A stretch of 26,297 nt of DNA from Burkholderiales bacterium UBA4657 (lineage in GTDB: Bacteria > Pseudomonadota > Gammaproteobacteria > Burkholderiales > Burkholderiaceae_E). The DNA is taken from the NCBI GenBank assembly GCA_002405475.1, contig DHLX01000024.1:1-26297 (forward strand). The letters are read 5' to 3'. Under the pieces are notes generated by a model. That model did not search any database, had not been told where the DNA came from, and saw only the letters and a program-made list of their open reading frames with translations. Position 1 is the first letter of the stretch; the number at the start of each line of letters is the position of its first letter. The position numbers were made by a program, and so were the translations under genes. This document shows, piece after piece, positions 14,495 through 21,887 of the stretch.

Positions 14495-14893
14495 ATGCGT
14501 CACGGACACGGATTACGTAAACTCAACCGCACTTCAAGCCACCGTATTGCCATGTTTCGCAATATGGCGAATTCGCTGATTTTGCATGAGGCGATCAAAA
14601 CCACGCTGCCCAAGGCCAAAGACCTGCGCAAATTTATCGAGCCGCTGATTAATCTGGGTAAAACACCTTCGCTGGCCAATCGCCGTCTGGCGTTTGACCG
14701 CCTGCGCGACCGTGATTCGGTCGCCAAGATTTTTGATACCCTGGGCCCACGTTATGCCAGCCGTCCCGGTGGTTATTTGCGCGTGCTGAAAATGGGTTTC
14801 CGCGTGGGTGACAATGCACCTATGGCTTATGTTGAATTGCTCGATCGCCCCGAAGTTGAGGAAGCGGCGGAAGCAGAGGCCAAAGCAGAATAA
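14495..14893 (+). CDS. rplQ: 50S ribosomal protein L17
   Basis: 132 residues: MRHGHGLRKLNRTSSHRIAMFRNM, LILHEAIKTTLPKAKDLR and GGYLRVLKMGFRVGDNAPMAYVELLDR. The C-terminus is a short acidic/alanine tail (EEAAEAEAKAE). L17 lies at the tunnel exit. AAAGGAAG precedes the ATG. Last gene of the cluster, followed at once by a terminator. Confidence 0.97.
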   Translation: MRHGHGLRKLNRTSSHRIAMFRNMANSLILHEAIKTTLPKAKDLRKFIEPLINLGKTPSLANRRLAFDRLRDRDSVAKIFDTLGPRYASRPGGYLRVLKMGFRVGDNAPMAYVELLDRPEVEEAAEAEAKAE

Positions 14894-14910
14894 GTTTTTT
14901 GTTATTCTGA

Positions 14911-14945
14911 AAGCCGGGACACGACAGCCGTGCCCGGCTTTTTTT
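14911..14945 (+). terminator. Rho-independent terminator of the ribosomal cluster
   Basis: AAGCCGGG (14911-14918) pairs with CCCGGCTT (14933-14940); inside, CACG (14920-14923) pairs with CGTG (14929-14932) with one bulged A and the loop ACAGC. Five further T residues (14941-14945) follow. It marks the end of the rpoA-rplQ transcript 17 bases after the rplQ stop. Confidence 0.93.
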
Positions 14946-14964
14946 ATTGGCGAGCGGAAAACTG

Positions 14965-15885
14965 ATGCCTGAATCTGTACTGAGCCTGACCGGACTACGC
15001 AAGCGTTATGCCGATAGCGAGGTGGTTGCCGGGCTCGACCTGGAGTTGCAGCGGGGTGAGTGCTACGGTCTGCTGGGGCCGAATGGCGCTGGCAAAACCA
15101 CGACATTACGTATGTGCCTGGGTCTGACCGCGCCCGATAGTGGCAGTATCTGCCTGCTGGGCCGATCGGTGCCGCGACAGGCACGGGAAGCGCGCAGGCG
15201 AGTCGGTGTGGTACCGCAAATTGATAATCTCGACCCCGACTTCACGGTACAGGAAAATTTGCAGGTGTATGGGCGCTATTTTGGTCTGCGCGACGCGCTG
15301 CTCGAAACCCGATTGCCGCAACTGCTGGAGTTTGCCAGCTTGACGGCGAAAAAAGACGCCAAAATCCAGGAATTGTCCGGCGGCATGAAGCGACGCCTGA
15401 CACTGGCGCGGGCACTGGTCAATGACCCCGATCTGATTTTTCTGGATGAACCCACGACCGGACTGGATCCGCAGGCGCGGCATCTGATCTGGGAGCGCCT
15501 GAAGCAACTGCTGTCGGCGGGTAAAACCATCTTGCTCACCACGCATTTTATGGATGAGGCCGAGCGCCTGTGTGACCGTCTGGCAATACTCGATCAGGGG
15601 CGCATGATTGCCCAGGGCGCACCCCGGGCATTGATTGCACAACATATTGAACCGGAAGTCATTGAAATTTATGGTGAAGGCGCACTCGACTGGTATGCAG
15701 CGAACCAGCATCAGCCCGGGGTGCGCTATGAAGTGGTTGGTGAAACTGTGTTCGCCTATGCCCAGCAAGGCCGAACCCTGCTGGCTCTGCTGACGGGTGC
15801 CAGCATGAAGCTGCGCTATCTGCACCGACCGGCCAATCTGGAAGACCTGTTTCTGAAACTCACTGGACGCGAAATGCGTGAATAA
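14965..15885 (+). CDS. nodI: NodI-type ABC transporter ATP-binding protein
   Basis: 306 residues from the ATG at 14965; an in-frame TTG at 14947 lies inside the terminator tail and is less likely. All ABC motifs are present: Walker A GPNGAGKT (38-45), Q-loop Gln85 in VPQIDNLDPDFTVQEN, signature LSGGM (137-141), Walker B LIFLDEP (157-163), H-loop His194. The PQxDNLDPDFT stretch is typical of NodI and its non-symbiotic relatives in betaproteobacteria. With the next gene it would form an inner membrane exporter; the substrate is unknown. No nod genes are near, so Nod-factor export is not implied. Confidence 0.88.
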   Translation: MPESVLSLTGLRKRYADSEVVAGLDLELQRGECYGLLGPNGAGKTTTLRMCLGLTAPDSGSICLLGRSVPRQAREARRRVGVVPQIDNLDPDFTVQENLQVYGRYFGLRDALLETRLPQLLEFASLTAKKDAKIQELSGGMKRRLTLARALVNDPDLIFLDEPTTGLDPQARHLIWERLKQLLSAGKTILLTTHFMDEAERLCDRLAILDQGRMIAQGAPRALIAQHIEPEVIEIYGEGALDWYAANQHQPGVRYEVVGETVFAYAQQGRTLLALLTGASMKLRYLHRPANLEDLFLKLTGREMRE

Positions 15886-15896
15886 GGCAAGCCCTG

Positions 15897-16700
15897 ATGA
15901 GTCCGACCCCGAATAGCCCGCTGTCTTATTACGCCGCCCCCGGCTTGAGCTGGCGCTGGTGCGCTATCTGGCGGCGCAATTTTCTGGTCTGGAAAAAATA
16001 TCTGGGCGAGCGGATATTGGGCAATATTGCCGACCCGGTGATAACCCTGGTGGCGTTTGGTTATGGCCTGGGCAGTCTGTTACCCGAGGTACAAGGACTG
16101 CCCTATATTCTTTTTCTGGCCAGTGGCAGTATCTGCATGAGTACCATGAACTCAGCCAAATTCGAGTCGCTCTGGGGCGCATTTTCACGCATGCAAGTGC
16201 AGCGCACCTGGGACGCCCTGCTCAATGCCCCGCTTAAAATCGAAGACATCCTACTGGCCGAGCTGATCTGGGCAGCCAGCAAGGCCGCATTTACCGGGGT
16301 GTGTATTCTGGCCGTAGTGTGGGTGCTGGGTATTAGTCGTGAGCTCACCAGTTTGCTCGCGATACCGGTGCTGTTTTTGGCGGGGGCAGTATTTTCCGCC
16401 ATGGCCCTGGTGTGTAATGCCATAGCGCGCGGTTACGACTTTTTTACCTATTATTTCACTCTGGTCGTCACGCCCATGACGTTTTTATCCGGGGTATTTT
16501 TTCCTCTGGAAGCCATGCCCGCGTGGTTACAGGCCATCGCAGTGTGGCTGCCGTTGACGGCGGCGGTAGATCTGGTACGCCCGCTCATGATTGGGTCCTG
16601 GCCGCAGCACCCGGGAATGGATATAGTCATTTTGTTGCTGACCTTATTGATGTGCTTTTATGCTGCCCTGGTTTTGACCCGGAAACGATTGCTGATATAA
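15897..16700 (+). CDS. nodJ: NodJ-type ABC-2 transporter permease
   Basis: 267 residues with about six hydrophobic segments. WRRNFLVWKKYLGERILGNIADPVITLVAFGYGLG at the N-terminus (starting near residue 25) and the ABC-2 block FFTYYFTLVVTPMTFLSGVFFPLEAMP (about 182-208) fit NodJ and relatives, as does the length. It starts 11 bases after the ATPase gene, so the two are surely one unit. Such pairs export polysaccharide-like or small hydrophobic molecules; here the cargo cannot be told. Confidence 0.87.
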   Translation: MSPTPNSPLSYYAAPGLSWRWCAIWRRNFLVWKKYLGERILGNIADPVITLVAFGYGLGSLLPEVQGLPYILFLASGSICMSTMNSAKFESLWGAFSRMQVQRTWDALLNAPLKIEDILLAELIWAASKAAFTGVCILAVVWVLGISRELTSLLAIPVLFLAGAVFSAMALVCNAIARGYDFFTYYFTLVVTPMTFLSGVFFPLEAMPAWLQAIAVWLPLTAAVDLVRPLMIGSWPQHPGMDIVILLLTLLMCFYAALVLTRKRLLI

Positions 16701-16704
16701 AAAA

Positions 16705-17046
16705 ATGACGACGCCCCTGCTGACTCTGATGACAACACTGCCCGATCGTGACAGTGCGCGCCAACTGGCGCAGAAGCTGGTCGGCGAGCAACTGGCAGCC
16801 TGTGTCAATATTCTGCCTGGCGTTGAGTCAATTTATTTTTGGCAAGGAAAAATCGAGCAGTCTGACGAAGTATTACTGCTCATCAAGGTGCCGGAAGCGG
16901 GCTATGAGGCAGTGCAACAGCGGCTGAAAACCTTGCACCCGTATCAGGTGCCGGAATTGATTGCTCTGCCAGTAGTCAAAGCCTTACCCGAATATGTGCA
17001 ATGGGCGCATGAAATGACGCGCCCGCCAACGAGGTCTGATATATGA
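16705..17046 (+). CDS. cutA: Divalent-cation tolerance protein CutA
   Basis: 113 residues with the CutA1 pattern: LAACVNILPGVESIYFWQGKIE, DEVLLLIKV, HPYQVPELIALPV and PEYVQWAHE. The family forms very stable trimers and is linked to copper and other metal tolerance, though its chemistry is not settled. The ATG is four bases after the nodJ stop behind a run of A, with no Shine-Dalgarno, so reinitiation from nodJ is likely. Its stop overlaps the dsbD start as ATGA. Confidence 0.93.
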   Translation: MTTPLLTLMTTLPDRDSARQLAQKLVGEQLAACVNILPGVESIYFWQGKIEQSDEVLLLIKVPEAGYEAVQQRLKTLHPYQVPELIALPVVKALPEYVQWAHEMTRPPTRSDI

Positions 17047-18830
17047 AATGGAATTCGAAACTGGCTTGGGGGCTGGTGTTGTTACTCAGCGGTGTCGCTG
17101 CATGGGCGCAAACGACTTTTCTCGACCCACAAAAGGCATTCCTGTTTTCGGCACGCATGGTCGAGGCGCGCACCATAGAAGCGCGGTTTGAAGCCAGACC
17201 GGGGTATTACCTGTACCACGAAGCATTCCGCTTTAGCGCCAATAATGGCGTAGTGCTCGGTATAGCTGACCTACCGCGCGGCCAGATCAAGTTCGACGAA
17301 GCCTTTCAGAAAAATATGGAGACGCATCGAGGCGTGGTACTGGTGCGTATACCGGTCAGTAGTGGCCAGGGCCGATTCACACTGACAGCTCATATGCAAG
17401 GCTGTGCCGATGCCGGGCTGTGCTATCCACCCGAAACGCGTAGCGTGACGCTGAACCTGGCCAAAGCCATGCCAGTCTCGTGGGACCGCCCAGGCCAGCC
17501 AGAACAGATTCTGCGCTCTGACTCTTTATGGGCCGTATTCGGAGCGTTTATCACTATAGGGCTGTTACTGAGTTTTACGCCGTGTGTCCTGCCCATGTTG
17601 CCCATATTGTCGTCACTGATATTAGGGCAGACCAACCCGCATCAGGGGGGTGAAGGCGTACACCATGCCTATGGACTCAGCCGCACCCGTGGTTTTTTGC
17701 TGGCATTGTCTTACTGCACGGGCATGATCCTGGTTTATACCGCCCTGGGGATTGCGGCCGGCCTGGCGGGTGAAGGTCTGGGCGCGGCCCTACAACAGCC
17801 CTGGCTGCTCAGTCTGTTTGCACTGCTTCTGGTGCTGTTTGCCCTGGCCATGTTCGGAGTCTATACCCTGCAGTTACCCAATAGCTGGCAGGAACGCCTG
17901 ACCCGTTGGTCGAACCGGCAGCCGGGTGGACGATTCATGAGCGTCTTTATCATGGGCGCACTCAGCGCCTTGATGCTAGGGCCGTGCATGGCGGCACCAC
18001 TGGCGGGTGTGCTGGTTTATCTGTCGCAAACCCGTGATGTTCTGACAGCGGGGAGTGCACTGTTCGCCATGTCAGTCGGCATGAGCGTGCCTTTGTTATT
18101 ACTGGGGGCTTCTGCCGGCAGTCTGTTACCCAGAGCCGGTGACTGGATGAATACTGTCCGGTATTTAATCGGTGTCATGTTGCTGATGCTGGCCTTATGG
18201 ATGCTGAACTCGGTGTGGCCGACGTGGTTATTGATGTTGTCCTGGGGTGTTTTGCTGATGGTCTGCGGAGTTTATTTACGTGTCTTTGACCGGTTGACCG
18301 AGCAGGCCTCGGGCTGGCACCGACTCGGTAAAGGCCTGGGCGTGGTGCTGGTGTTGCTAGGCAGCCTGCAACTGGTGGGCGTGGCCAGCGGTTCACGTAA
18401 CCTGCTGCAACCTCTGGATCAATTGTCCGTCAGCACCAGCCCGGCAGCGCGACCAAGCGAGGACAACAGGCCGCTCAACTGGAACAAGGTCAGCAGTGTG
18501 CAAGAGCTGGAGCGCATTTTGGCTTCAGCCCCAGGGAAAATTGTCATGCTTGATTTTTGGGCGCAGTGGTGCGTGAGCTGTGTTCAGATGGAACGCCTGA
18601 CTTTCAGTGACCCACTCGTCATGGAAAAAATGCACAATATGCTGTTACTGAAAGTGGACGTGACTCATAACACTGAACAAGACAAAGCCTTGCTGCGGCG
18701 CTTTTCGCTATTCGGCCCTCCGGGCATTATTTTTTTCGACGCTCAGGGGCAGGAAGTGCCGGGTAGCAAAGTCATCGGTTTCATGCAAGCGGATAAATTT
18801 TTGCAGCATCTAAGTCTTGTACAGGGCTGA
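17043..18830 (+). CDS. dsbD: Thiol:disulfide interchange protein DsbD
   Basis: 595 residues with the three DsbD domains. A signal peptide (1-22, ending AWA) is followed by a periplasmic domain with Cys121 and Cys127 (GCADAGLCYPP). The transmembrane domain (about 160-440) has Cys181 in SFTPCVLPM and Cys315 in LGPCMAAPL. A C-terminal thioredoxin domain has WCVSC (Cys510, Cys513). All six redox cysteines are present, so it should pass electrons from cytosolic thioredoxin to DsbC/DsbG and cytochrome c maturation. Coupled to cutA by a four-base overlap. No terminator was recognised in the 46 bp to the convergent next gene. Confidence 0.96.
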   Translation: MKWNSKLAWGLVLLLSGVAAWAQTTFLDPQKAFLFSARMVEARTIEARFEARPGYYLYHEAFRFSANNGVVLGIADLPRGQIKFDEAFQKNMETHRGVVLVRIPVSSGQGRFTLTAHMQGCADAGLCYPPETRSVTLNLAKAMPVSWDRPGQPEQILRSDSLWAVFGAFITIGLLLSFTPCVLPMLPILSSLILGQTNPHQGGEGVHHAYGLSRTRGFLLALSYCTGMILVYTALGIAAGLAGEGLGAALQQPWLLSLFALLLVLFALAMFGVYTLQLPNSWQERLTRWSNRQPGGRFMSVFIMGALSALMLGPCMAAPLAGVLVYLSQTRDVLTAGSALFAMSVGMSVPLLLLGASAGSLLPRAGDWMNTVRYLIGVMLLMLALWMLNSVWPTWLLMLSWGVLLMVCGVYLRVFDRLTEQASGWHRLGKGLGVVLVLLGSLQLVGVASGSRNLLQPLDQLSVSTSPAARPSEDNRPLNWNKVSSVQELERILASAPGKIVMLDFWAQWCVSCVQMERLTFSDPLVMEKMHNMLLLKVDVTHNTEQDKALLRRFSLFGPPGIIFFDAQGQEVPGSKVIGFMQADKFLQHLSLVQG

Positions 18831-18876
18831 TGGGGCTTGACCGACGGCTGTAACAGGCACTATGCGCGGCAACAGG

Positions 18877-19398
18877 CTAGGGGACAATCCACTGAAGCAG
18901 CCCGGCCGCGACACCATATAAAGCCAAGGGGATTCCTGCAAAGGCTAGTGCAGCGCGGAATCCGGATTGTCCACGATGCGGACGAAAAAGATAAGCCAGC
19001 ACCAGACCTATCACTACAGCAAGCCAGGCAAGATTGAACCAGGTAACAGCCACCGCGATGGCGGTACAGACTACTACCGCACTCATGCTGATGATGAATC
19101 GTTTGGCTCCAAGTCCAGTTTCAACAAAGGTGCTGGCCAGACTATTCAGTAAGGAGCCGTTTTCAGGTGTCTCAGGCTCAGACCGAGAGACCGGCTTACG
19201 TCGTTTCTGATACCAGTCCTCCAGGAAAATAACTAACCCAACAGGCAGCAGGACGACAGCGCCAACCTCGTATTTGGTGCCGCCCAGAAAGCCAACGATC
19301 AAACCCGCTGGCGTCGAAACTAACAGCACCCACCCTGCCCAGGGGGTAATACGTACATCGCGCGATTTGCTGGAAAACGGGTCTTGATCCTGGCTCAT
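18877..19398 (-). CDS. Uncharacterised membrane protein, about five TM helices
   Basis: 173 residues, not recognised. After a polar N-terminus there are two hydrophobic segments (about 21-40 and 45-60), a polar, charged stretch (61-100, WYQKRRKPVSRSEPETPE), then three more (about 102-120, 122-138, 148-171). RPHRG after helix four suggests a cytoplasmic positive loop. The start is the ATG at 19398; a ribosome binding site is poor (GAAGCGCATCAC). It converges with dsbD and is the last of four minus-strand genes. The frame is long, free of stops and strongly patterned, so I take it as real. Confidence 0.7.
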   Translation of the reverse strand: MSQDQDPFSSKSRDVRITPWAGWVLLVSTPAGLIVGFLGGTKYEVGAVVLLPVGLVIFLEDWYQKRRKPVSRSEPETPENGSLLNSLASTFVETGLGAKRFIISMSAVVVCTAIAVAVTWFNLAWLAVVIGLVLAYLFRPHRGQSGFRAALAFAGIPLALYGVAAGLLQWIVP

Positions 19399-19427
19399 GT
19401 GATGCGCTTCATAATATGCTGCTGCTG

Positions 19428-19447
19428 GCTCTGACAGTATTCAGAGC
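19428..19447 (-). promoter_or_regulatory. Perfect hairpin between two hypothetical genes
   Basis: GCTCTGA (19428-19434) and TCAGAGC (19441-19447) form a seven-base inverted repeat around six bases. It lies in the 114-bp gap between the 79-residue gene and the 173-residue gene. There is no T-run on the minus strand, so it is not a plain terminator; it may be an mRNA processing or protein site. The rest of the gap shows nothing else I can name. Confidence 0.3.
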
Positions 19448-19512
19448 ATCTGCCGTGATGATAGCGGTTACTGCATTAACCAAGTCTGCTCTCACGGAAA
19501 AACAGAAGCTCG

Positions 19513-19752
19513 TTATGCAGCAGGCCGCCAGCATATATCTATGCCTTCAGAATTACCCAGAGCGTTTTTAAGCAAACTGATCAAGTCTGAACTGGCACCG
19601 TTTTGTTCCAGTAAATCAACCGTATCCATACATATATAGTAGTCAGTATCGTTCTTGTGCTCTTCTTCCAGTTGACCAACCAAATATTCCAGGTCGGAGT
19701 GGTTGATGGTACCCAGAAACGCGCCGCTATCTTTTATTGACAATAGGTACAT
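19513..19752 (-). CDS. Small conserved-looking soluble protein, 79 residues
   Basis: MYLLSIKDSGAFLGTINHSD begins a short acidic protein with a helix-rich middle (LEYLVGQLEEEHKNDTDYYI), then DTVDLLEQNGA, LISLLKNALG and an end IDICWRPAA. The pattern DYYI...LLExxGA...LLxxALG..xGxxIxW resembles a family of about 80-residue bacterial proteins of unknown function that I know only loosely. AAAAGGA lies eight bases before the ATG, a good ribosome binding site. No signal peptide or membrane segment. The DNA is AT-rich compared with its surroundings, which hints at transfer or weak expression. Confidence 0.72.
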   Translation of the reverse strand: MYLLSIKDSGAFLGTINHSDLEYLVGQLEEEHKNDTDYYICMDTVDLLEQNGASSDLISLLKNALGNSEGIDICWRPAA

Positions 19753-19819
19753 GAGGCAATCCTTTTAGTTAATGTGGTAATGAAGTTCTGTACAAGTTTG
19801 ATTGAAGCGAAATTGTGCC

Positions 19820-19868
19820 CAGTCTGGCCAACAGACTGCATGATAATGATCTGGCTATCGAACAGCAA
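19820..19868 (-). promoter_or_regulatory. Possible promoter with overlapping palindrome for the 79-residue gene
   Basis: On the minus strand TTGCTG (19868-19863) and TATCAT (19845-19840) are separated by 17 bases; the -10 matches five of six positions and the -35 three. The start would be near 19833. The palindrome CAGTCTG-GCCAA-CAGACTG (19820-19838) covers that start point, the position expected of a repressor site. It lies in the 169-bp gap before the gene. Motif evidence only. Confidence 0.35.
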
Positions 19869-19921
19869 TATTTGCCTTGTTGCGATCTTGTAATAGCAGA
19901 ATTTATGATCCTGATACCGAT

Positions 19922-20350
19922 TCACTGGTTCAGCCTGCGCGTTGCCATCAAGGGTATGGCAAACATCACGAGGAAAAACAGATTCAGGACAGCGTTTTGC
20001 CAAAAACCGGACCATAAAGAATAGGTGGTATCGGGCAGGAACCACGCCAGTACGGAAATGGCAATGATGCGCCAGCCTATGGGCTGCGCGGCGGCGAAAG
20101 GCCCTTGAATTACCAGAAAAATTGCTACACCCCAGCCGACCATGACGCTACCCAGCACCGCATGTGTCAGCCTGATATAACTGACAGCCGCCGGGTCAAA
20201 GCTGGCCAGGCGCTGGCTGTCGCCAAAAGCCAGTGCCGAAAAACCAAGTTGTGTCCAATCAGGTGCCACTACCAGTATCAGACCAAAAACGACAACACTG
20301 AGCGAGACAGCCCGTAACCAGTTTATCCAGAACGCAGAGGGTTTTTGCAT
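19922..20350 (-). CDS. Uncharacterised four-helix membrane protein
   Basis: 142 residues, not recognised. Hydrophobic segments lie at about 13-29, 61-82, 91-105 and 117-136. The C-terminal TRRLNQ suggests a cytoplasmic end. Between helices one and two is a loop with APDWTQLGFSALAFGDSQRL; WFLPDTTYSLWSGFWQNAV sits before helix four. The ATG at 20350 is 34 bases after the ydcH stop on the same strand, so the two probably share a transcript and its control. The ribosome binding site is weak. Function cannot be given. Confidence 0.72.
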   Translation of the reverse strand: MQKPSAFWINWLRAVSLSVVVFGLILVVAPDWTQLGFSALAFGDSQRLASFDPAAVSYIRLTHAVLGSVMVGWGVAIFLVIQGPFAAAQPIGWRIIAISVLAWFLPDTTYSLWSGFWQNAVLNLFFLVMFAIPLMATRRLNQ

Positions 20351-20384
20351 GGGCGGCCAGTTTACCCCGATTGACTGAAACAGT

Positions 20385-20639
20385 TCAAAGGCCGGGTGCA
20401 GCGCCTTTTTTCAGCAAGTCATACAAGGCATCTTTTAGCGCCAGACGCTGCTTCTTCAGTCCTTCCAGTGCCAGATCGCCTAAATGTTCCACACCTTCCT
20501 CGGCGCGTATAACGGCCTTGTCTGCGGCTTCATACTCATTGAACAGGCGGGCAAAATGGGTGTCGCTGGTTTTAAGCGTATGAATCAAGGATTGATATTC
20601 TGGGAATTCACGTGCCAGAGAATGGTTGTCGATGTGCAT
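20385..20639 (-). CDS. ydcH: YdcH/DUF465 family protein
   Basis: 84 residues: FPEYQSLIHTLKTSDTHFARLFNEYEAADKAVI and LKKQRLALKDALYDLL match the small coiled-coil DUF465 family of Escherichia coli YdcH (FPEYRDLI...LKKQKLQLKDEM type). It is probably a cytosolic helical hairpin; its role is not known. The start is the ATG at 20639. An in-frame ATG at 20669 is rejected because it overlaps the -10 element of the predicted promoter and gives a non-conserved N-terminus. It is the first gene after a predicted FNR-type promoter. Confidence 0.88.
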   Translation of the reverse strand: MHIDNHSLAREFPEYQSLIHTLKTSDTHFARLFNEYEAADKAVIRAEEGVEHLGDLALEGLKKQRLALKDALYDLLKKGAAPGL

Positions 20640-20660
20640 GATGAGCCTGTTTGAAAATTG

Positions 20661-20709
20661 ACAAGGCATTATCCATGGCGGTTTCGGTGGGTGCTTTGAT
20701 GTACATCAA
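20661..20709 (-). promoter_or_regulatory. Class II FNR/ANR-type promoter for ydcH
   Basis: The perfect 14-bp palindrome TTGATGTACATCAA (20696-20709) equals the FNR/ANR consensus TTGAT-N4-ATCAA. On the minus strand the hexamer GATAAT (20673-20668, five of six matches to TATAAT) sets the start at 20661. The palindrome centre (between 20702 and 20703) is then at -41.5, the exact class II activator position, and the ydcH ATG follows 22 nt after the start. The site overlaps the mltA stop codon. Seen: sequence and spacing. Inferred: oxygen or NO control by an FNR/DNR-family regulator. Confidence 0.8.
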
Positions 20710-21887
20710 GCCTTCGGCAGCAGCACCCACATTTCGCCGCTTTGCTTCATTTTTCCGGCCTGTTCACCTGCTTCAGTACCAAAGCCCCAAAAGAAGTCGG
20801 CGCGTACCGCCCCGCGAATGGCACCGCCCGTGTCTTGTGCCATGACCAGTTGCCGCAGGGGCTGTTGCGATAACGGGTGGGTGGTCGATAAAAAGACCGG
20901 AACGCCCAGCGGAATGAAACGTGGATCGACGGCGATCGACCGCCTGGGTGTCAGGGGCACGCCCAGCGAGCCTCTGGGCCCAATGCGCGGGTCGGGCAAG
21001 GCTTCTTCACGAAAAAATACATAAGACGGGTTACTGTTTAACAGCTCATCCACTTTGTCAGGGTTGGCCTGCGCCCAGGCCTTAATCGACTGCATCGAGG
21101 CTTGCTCGAGCGTCATGACACCACGATCGACCAGAACCCGGCCTATGGAGCGATAAATATGGCCATTGGTATCGGCATAAGCCAGGCGTAGTACGCTGCC
21201 ATCGGGCAGTTGCACCCGGCCCGAGCCTTGTACTTGCAGGAAAAAAGCTTCGACCGGGTCATCGACCCACACAATCTCTTTACCTTGCAGGGCGGTTTGT
21301 CCTGCCCCGCTAAGTAATTCGGCGCGGGTGTAATACGGTATGACCGTGGCGCGCCCCTGGGCGTTACTGCTCAGGCGGCCACGTACGCGCTGGTGTTTAA
21401 GCTCGGGGAAACGCTGTTCCAGTTGCAAGGGCAGCAGGTCGTCAGGTACCGCATGCAATGCCGTTTGGAAGCGCCCAGCGCGTTGACGCTGGCCGCGTAA
21501 TAGCGGTTCGTAATAGCCGGTGACCAGACCACTGGTTTGACCTTCCGGGCTTTGCACCCGTTTGACTTCAAAAAACTGTACGAAGTAGGCACGCAGGCTG
21601 GCGGGGTCTGGCGACTTCAGCTGTTGTGCCTGGTCGCAAGCAACGCGCCAGTTGTCGCGCGCCTTCAGCGCCTGGCAGCTTTGTAAAAAAGCGGGCCAGA
21701 CTTCGCTCAGAGGGTCGTCATTCCAGCCGGGCAGGTCGGTAAACTGCGCCGGCAGCAACACCGGCTGTAGGGCGGTGGTGGCAGGCGTTTCGGGTTTGGG
21801 TGCCGTGCTGCAACCTACTACAATGCTCATGGTCAATATCAGTATTGCGCTCGCATTGCGTTGGGGCATTTTGACGAAAGACATCAT
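20706..21887 (-). CDS. mltA: Membrane-bound lytic murein transglycosylase A
   Basis: 393 residues from the ATG at 21887. A lipoprotein signal peptide ends in VVGC with Cys26, so the protein is probably anchored to the outer membrane. MltA blocks: GLVTGYYEPLLRG, VIPYYTRAEL, VEAFFLQVQGSGRVQLPDG, NPSYVFFRE, then the 3D-domain AQDTGGAIRG with Asp352 and RADFFWGFG with Asp364, the latter aligning with catalytic Asp308 of Escherichia coli. It cleaves peptidoglycan to anhydromuropeptides. AGGA is eight bases before this ATG; the open frame reaches 21989 but that part is not protein-like. Confidence 0.95.
   Translation of the reverse strand: MMSFVKMPQRNASAILILTMSIVVGCSTAPKPETPATTALQPVLLPAQFTDLPGWNDDPLSEVWPAFLQSCQALKARDNWRVACDQAQQLKSPDPASLRAYFVQFFEVKRVQSPEGQTSGLVTGYYEPLLRGQRQRAGRFQTALHAVPDDLLPLQLEQRFPELKHQRVRGRLSSNAQGRATVIPYYTRAELLSGAGQTALQGKEIVWVDDPVEAFFLQVQGSGRVQLPDGSVLRLAYADTNGHIYRSIGRVLVDRGVMTLEQASMQSIKAWAQANPDKVDELLNSNPSYVFFREEALPDPRIGPRGSLGVPLTPRRSIAVDPRFIPLGVPVFLSTTHPLSQQPLRQLVMAQDTGGAIRGAVRADFFWGFGTEAGEQAGKMKQSGEMWVLLPKA

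Noticed and set aside
14965..16700. Symbiotic Nod-factor export system
   Set aside because: NodI/NodJ homologues are common in non-symbiotic betaproteobacteria and no nodABC or nod boxes are seen.
18831..18876. Bidirectional terminator between dsbD and the convergent gene
   Set aside because: No stable stem with a T-run was found on either strand in these 46 bases.
19416..19571. Plus-strand 51-codon ORF with a hydrophobic start
   Set aside because: No Shine-Dalgarno, overlaps the 3' end of the better supported 79-residue gene on the other strand, and has no recognisable pattern.
20640..20669. Earlier ydcH start at 20669
   Set aside because: It would fall on the predicted -10 element and upstream of the predicted transcript start, and adds residues not seen in the family.
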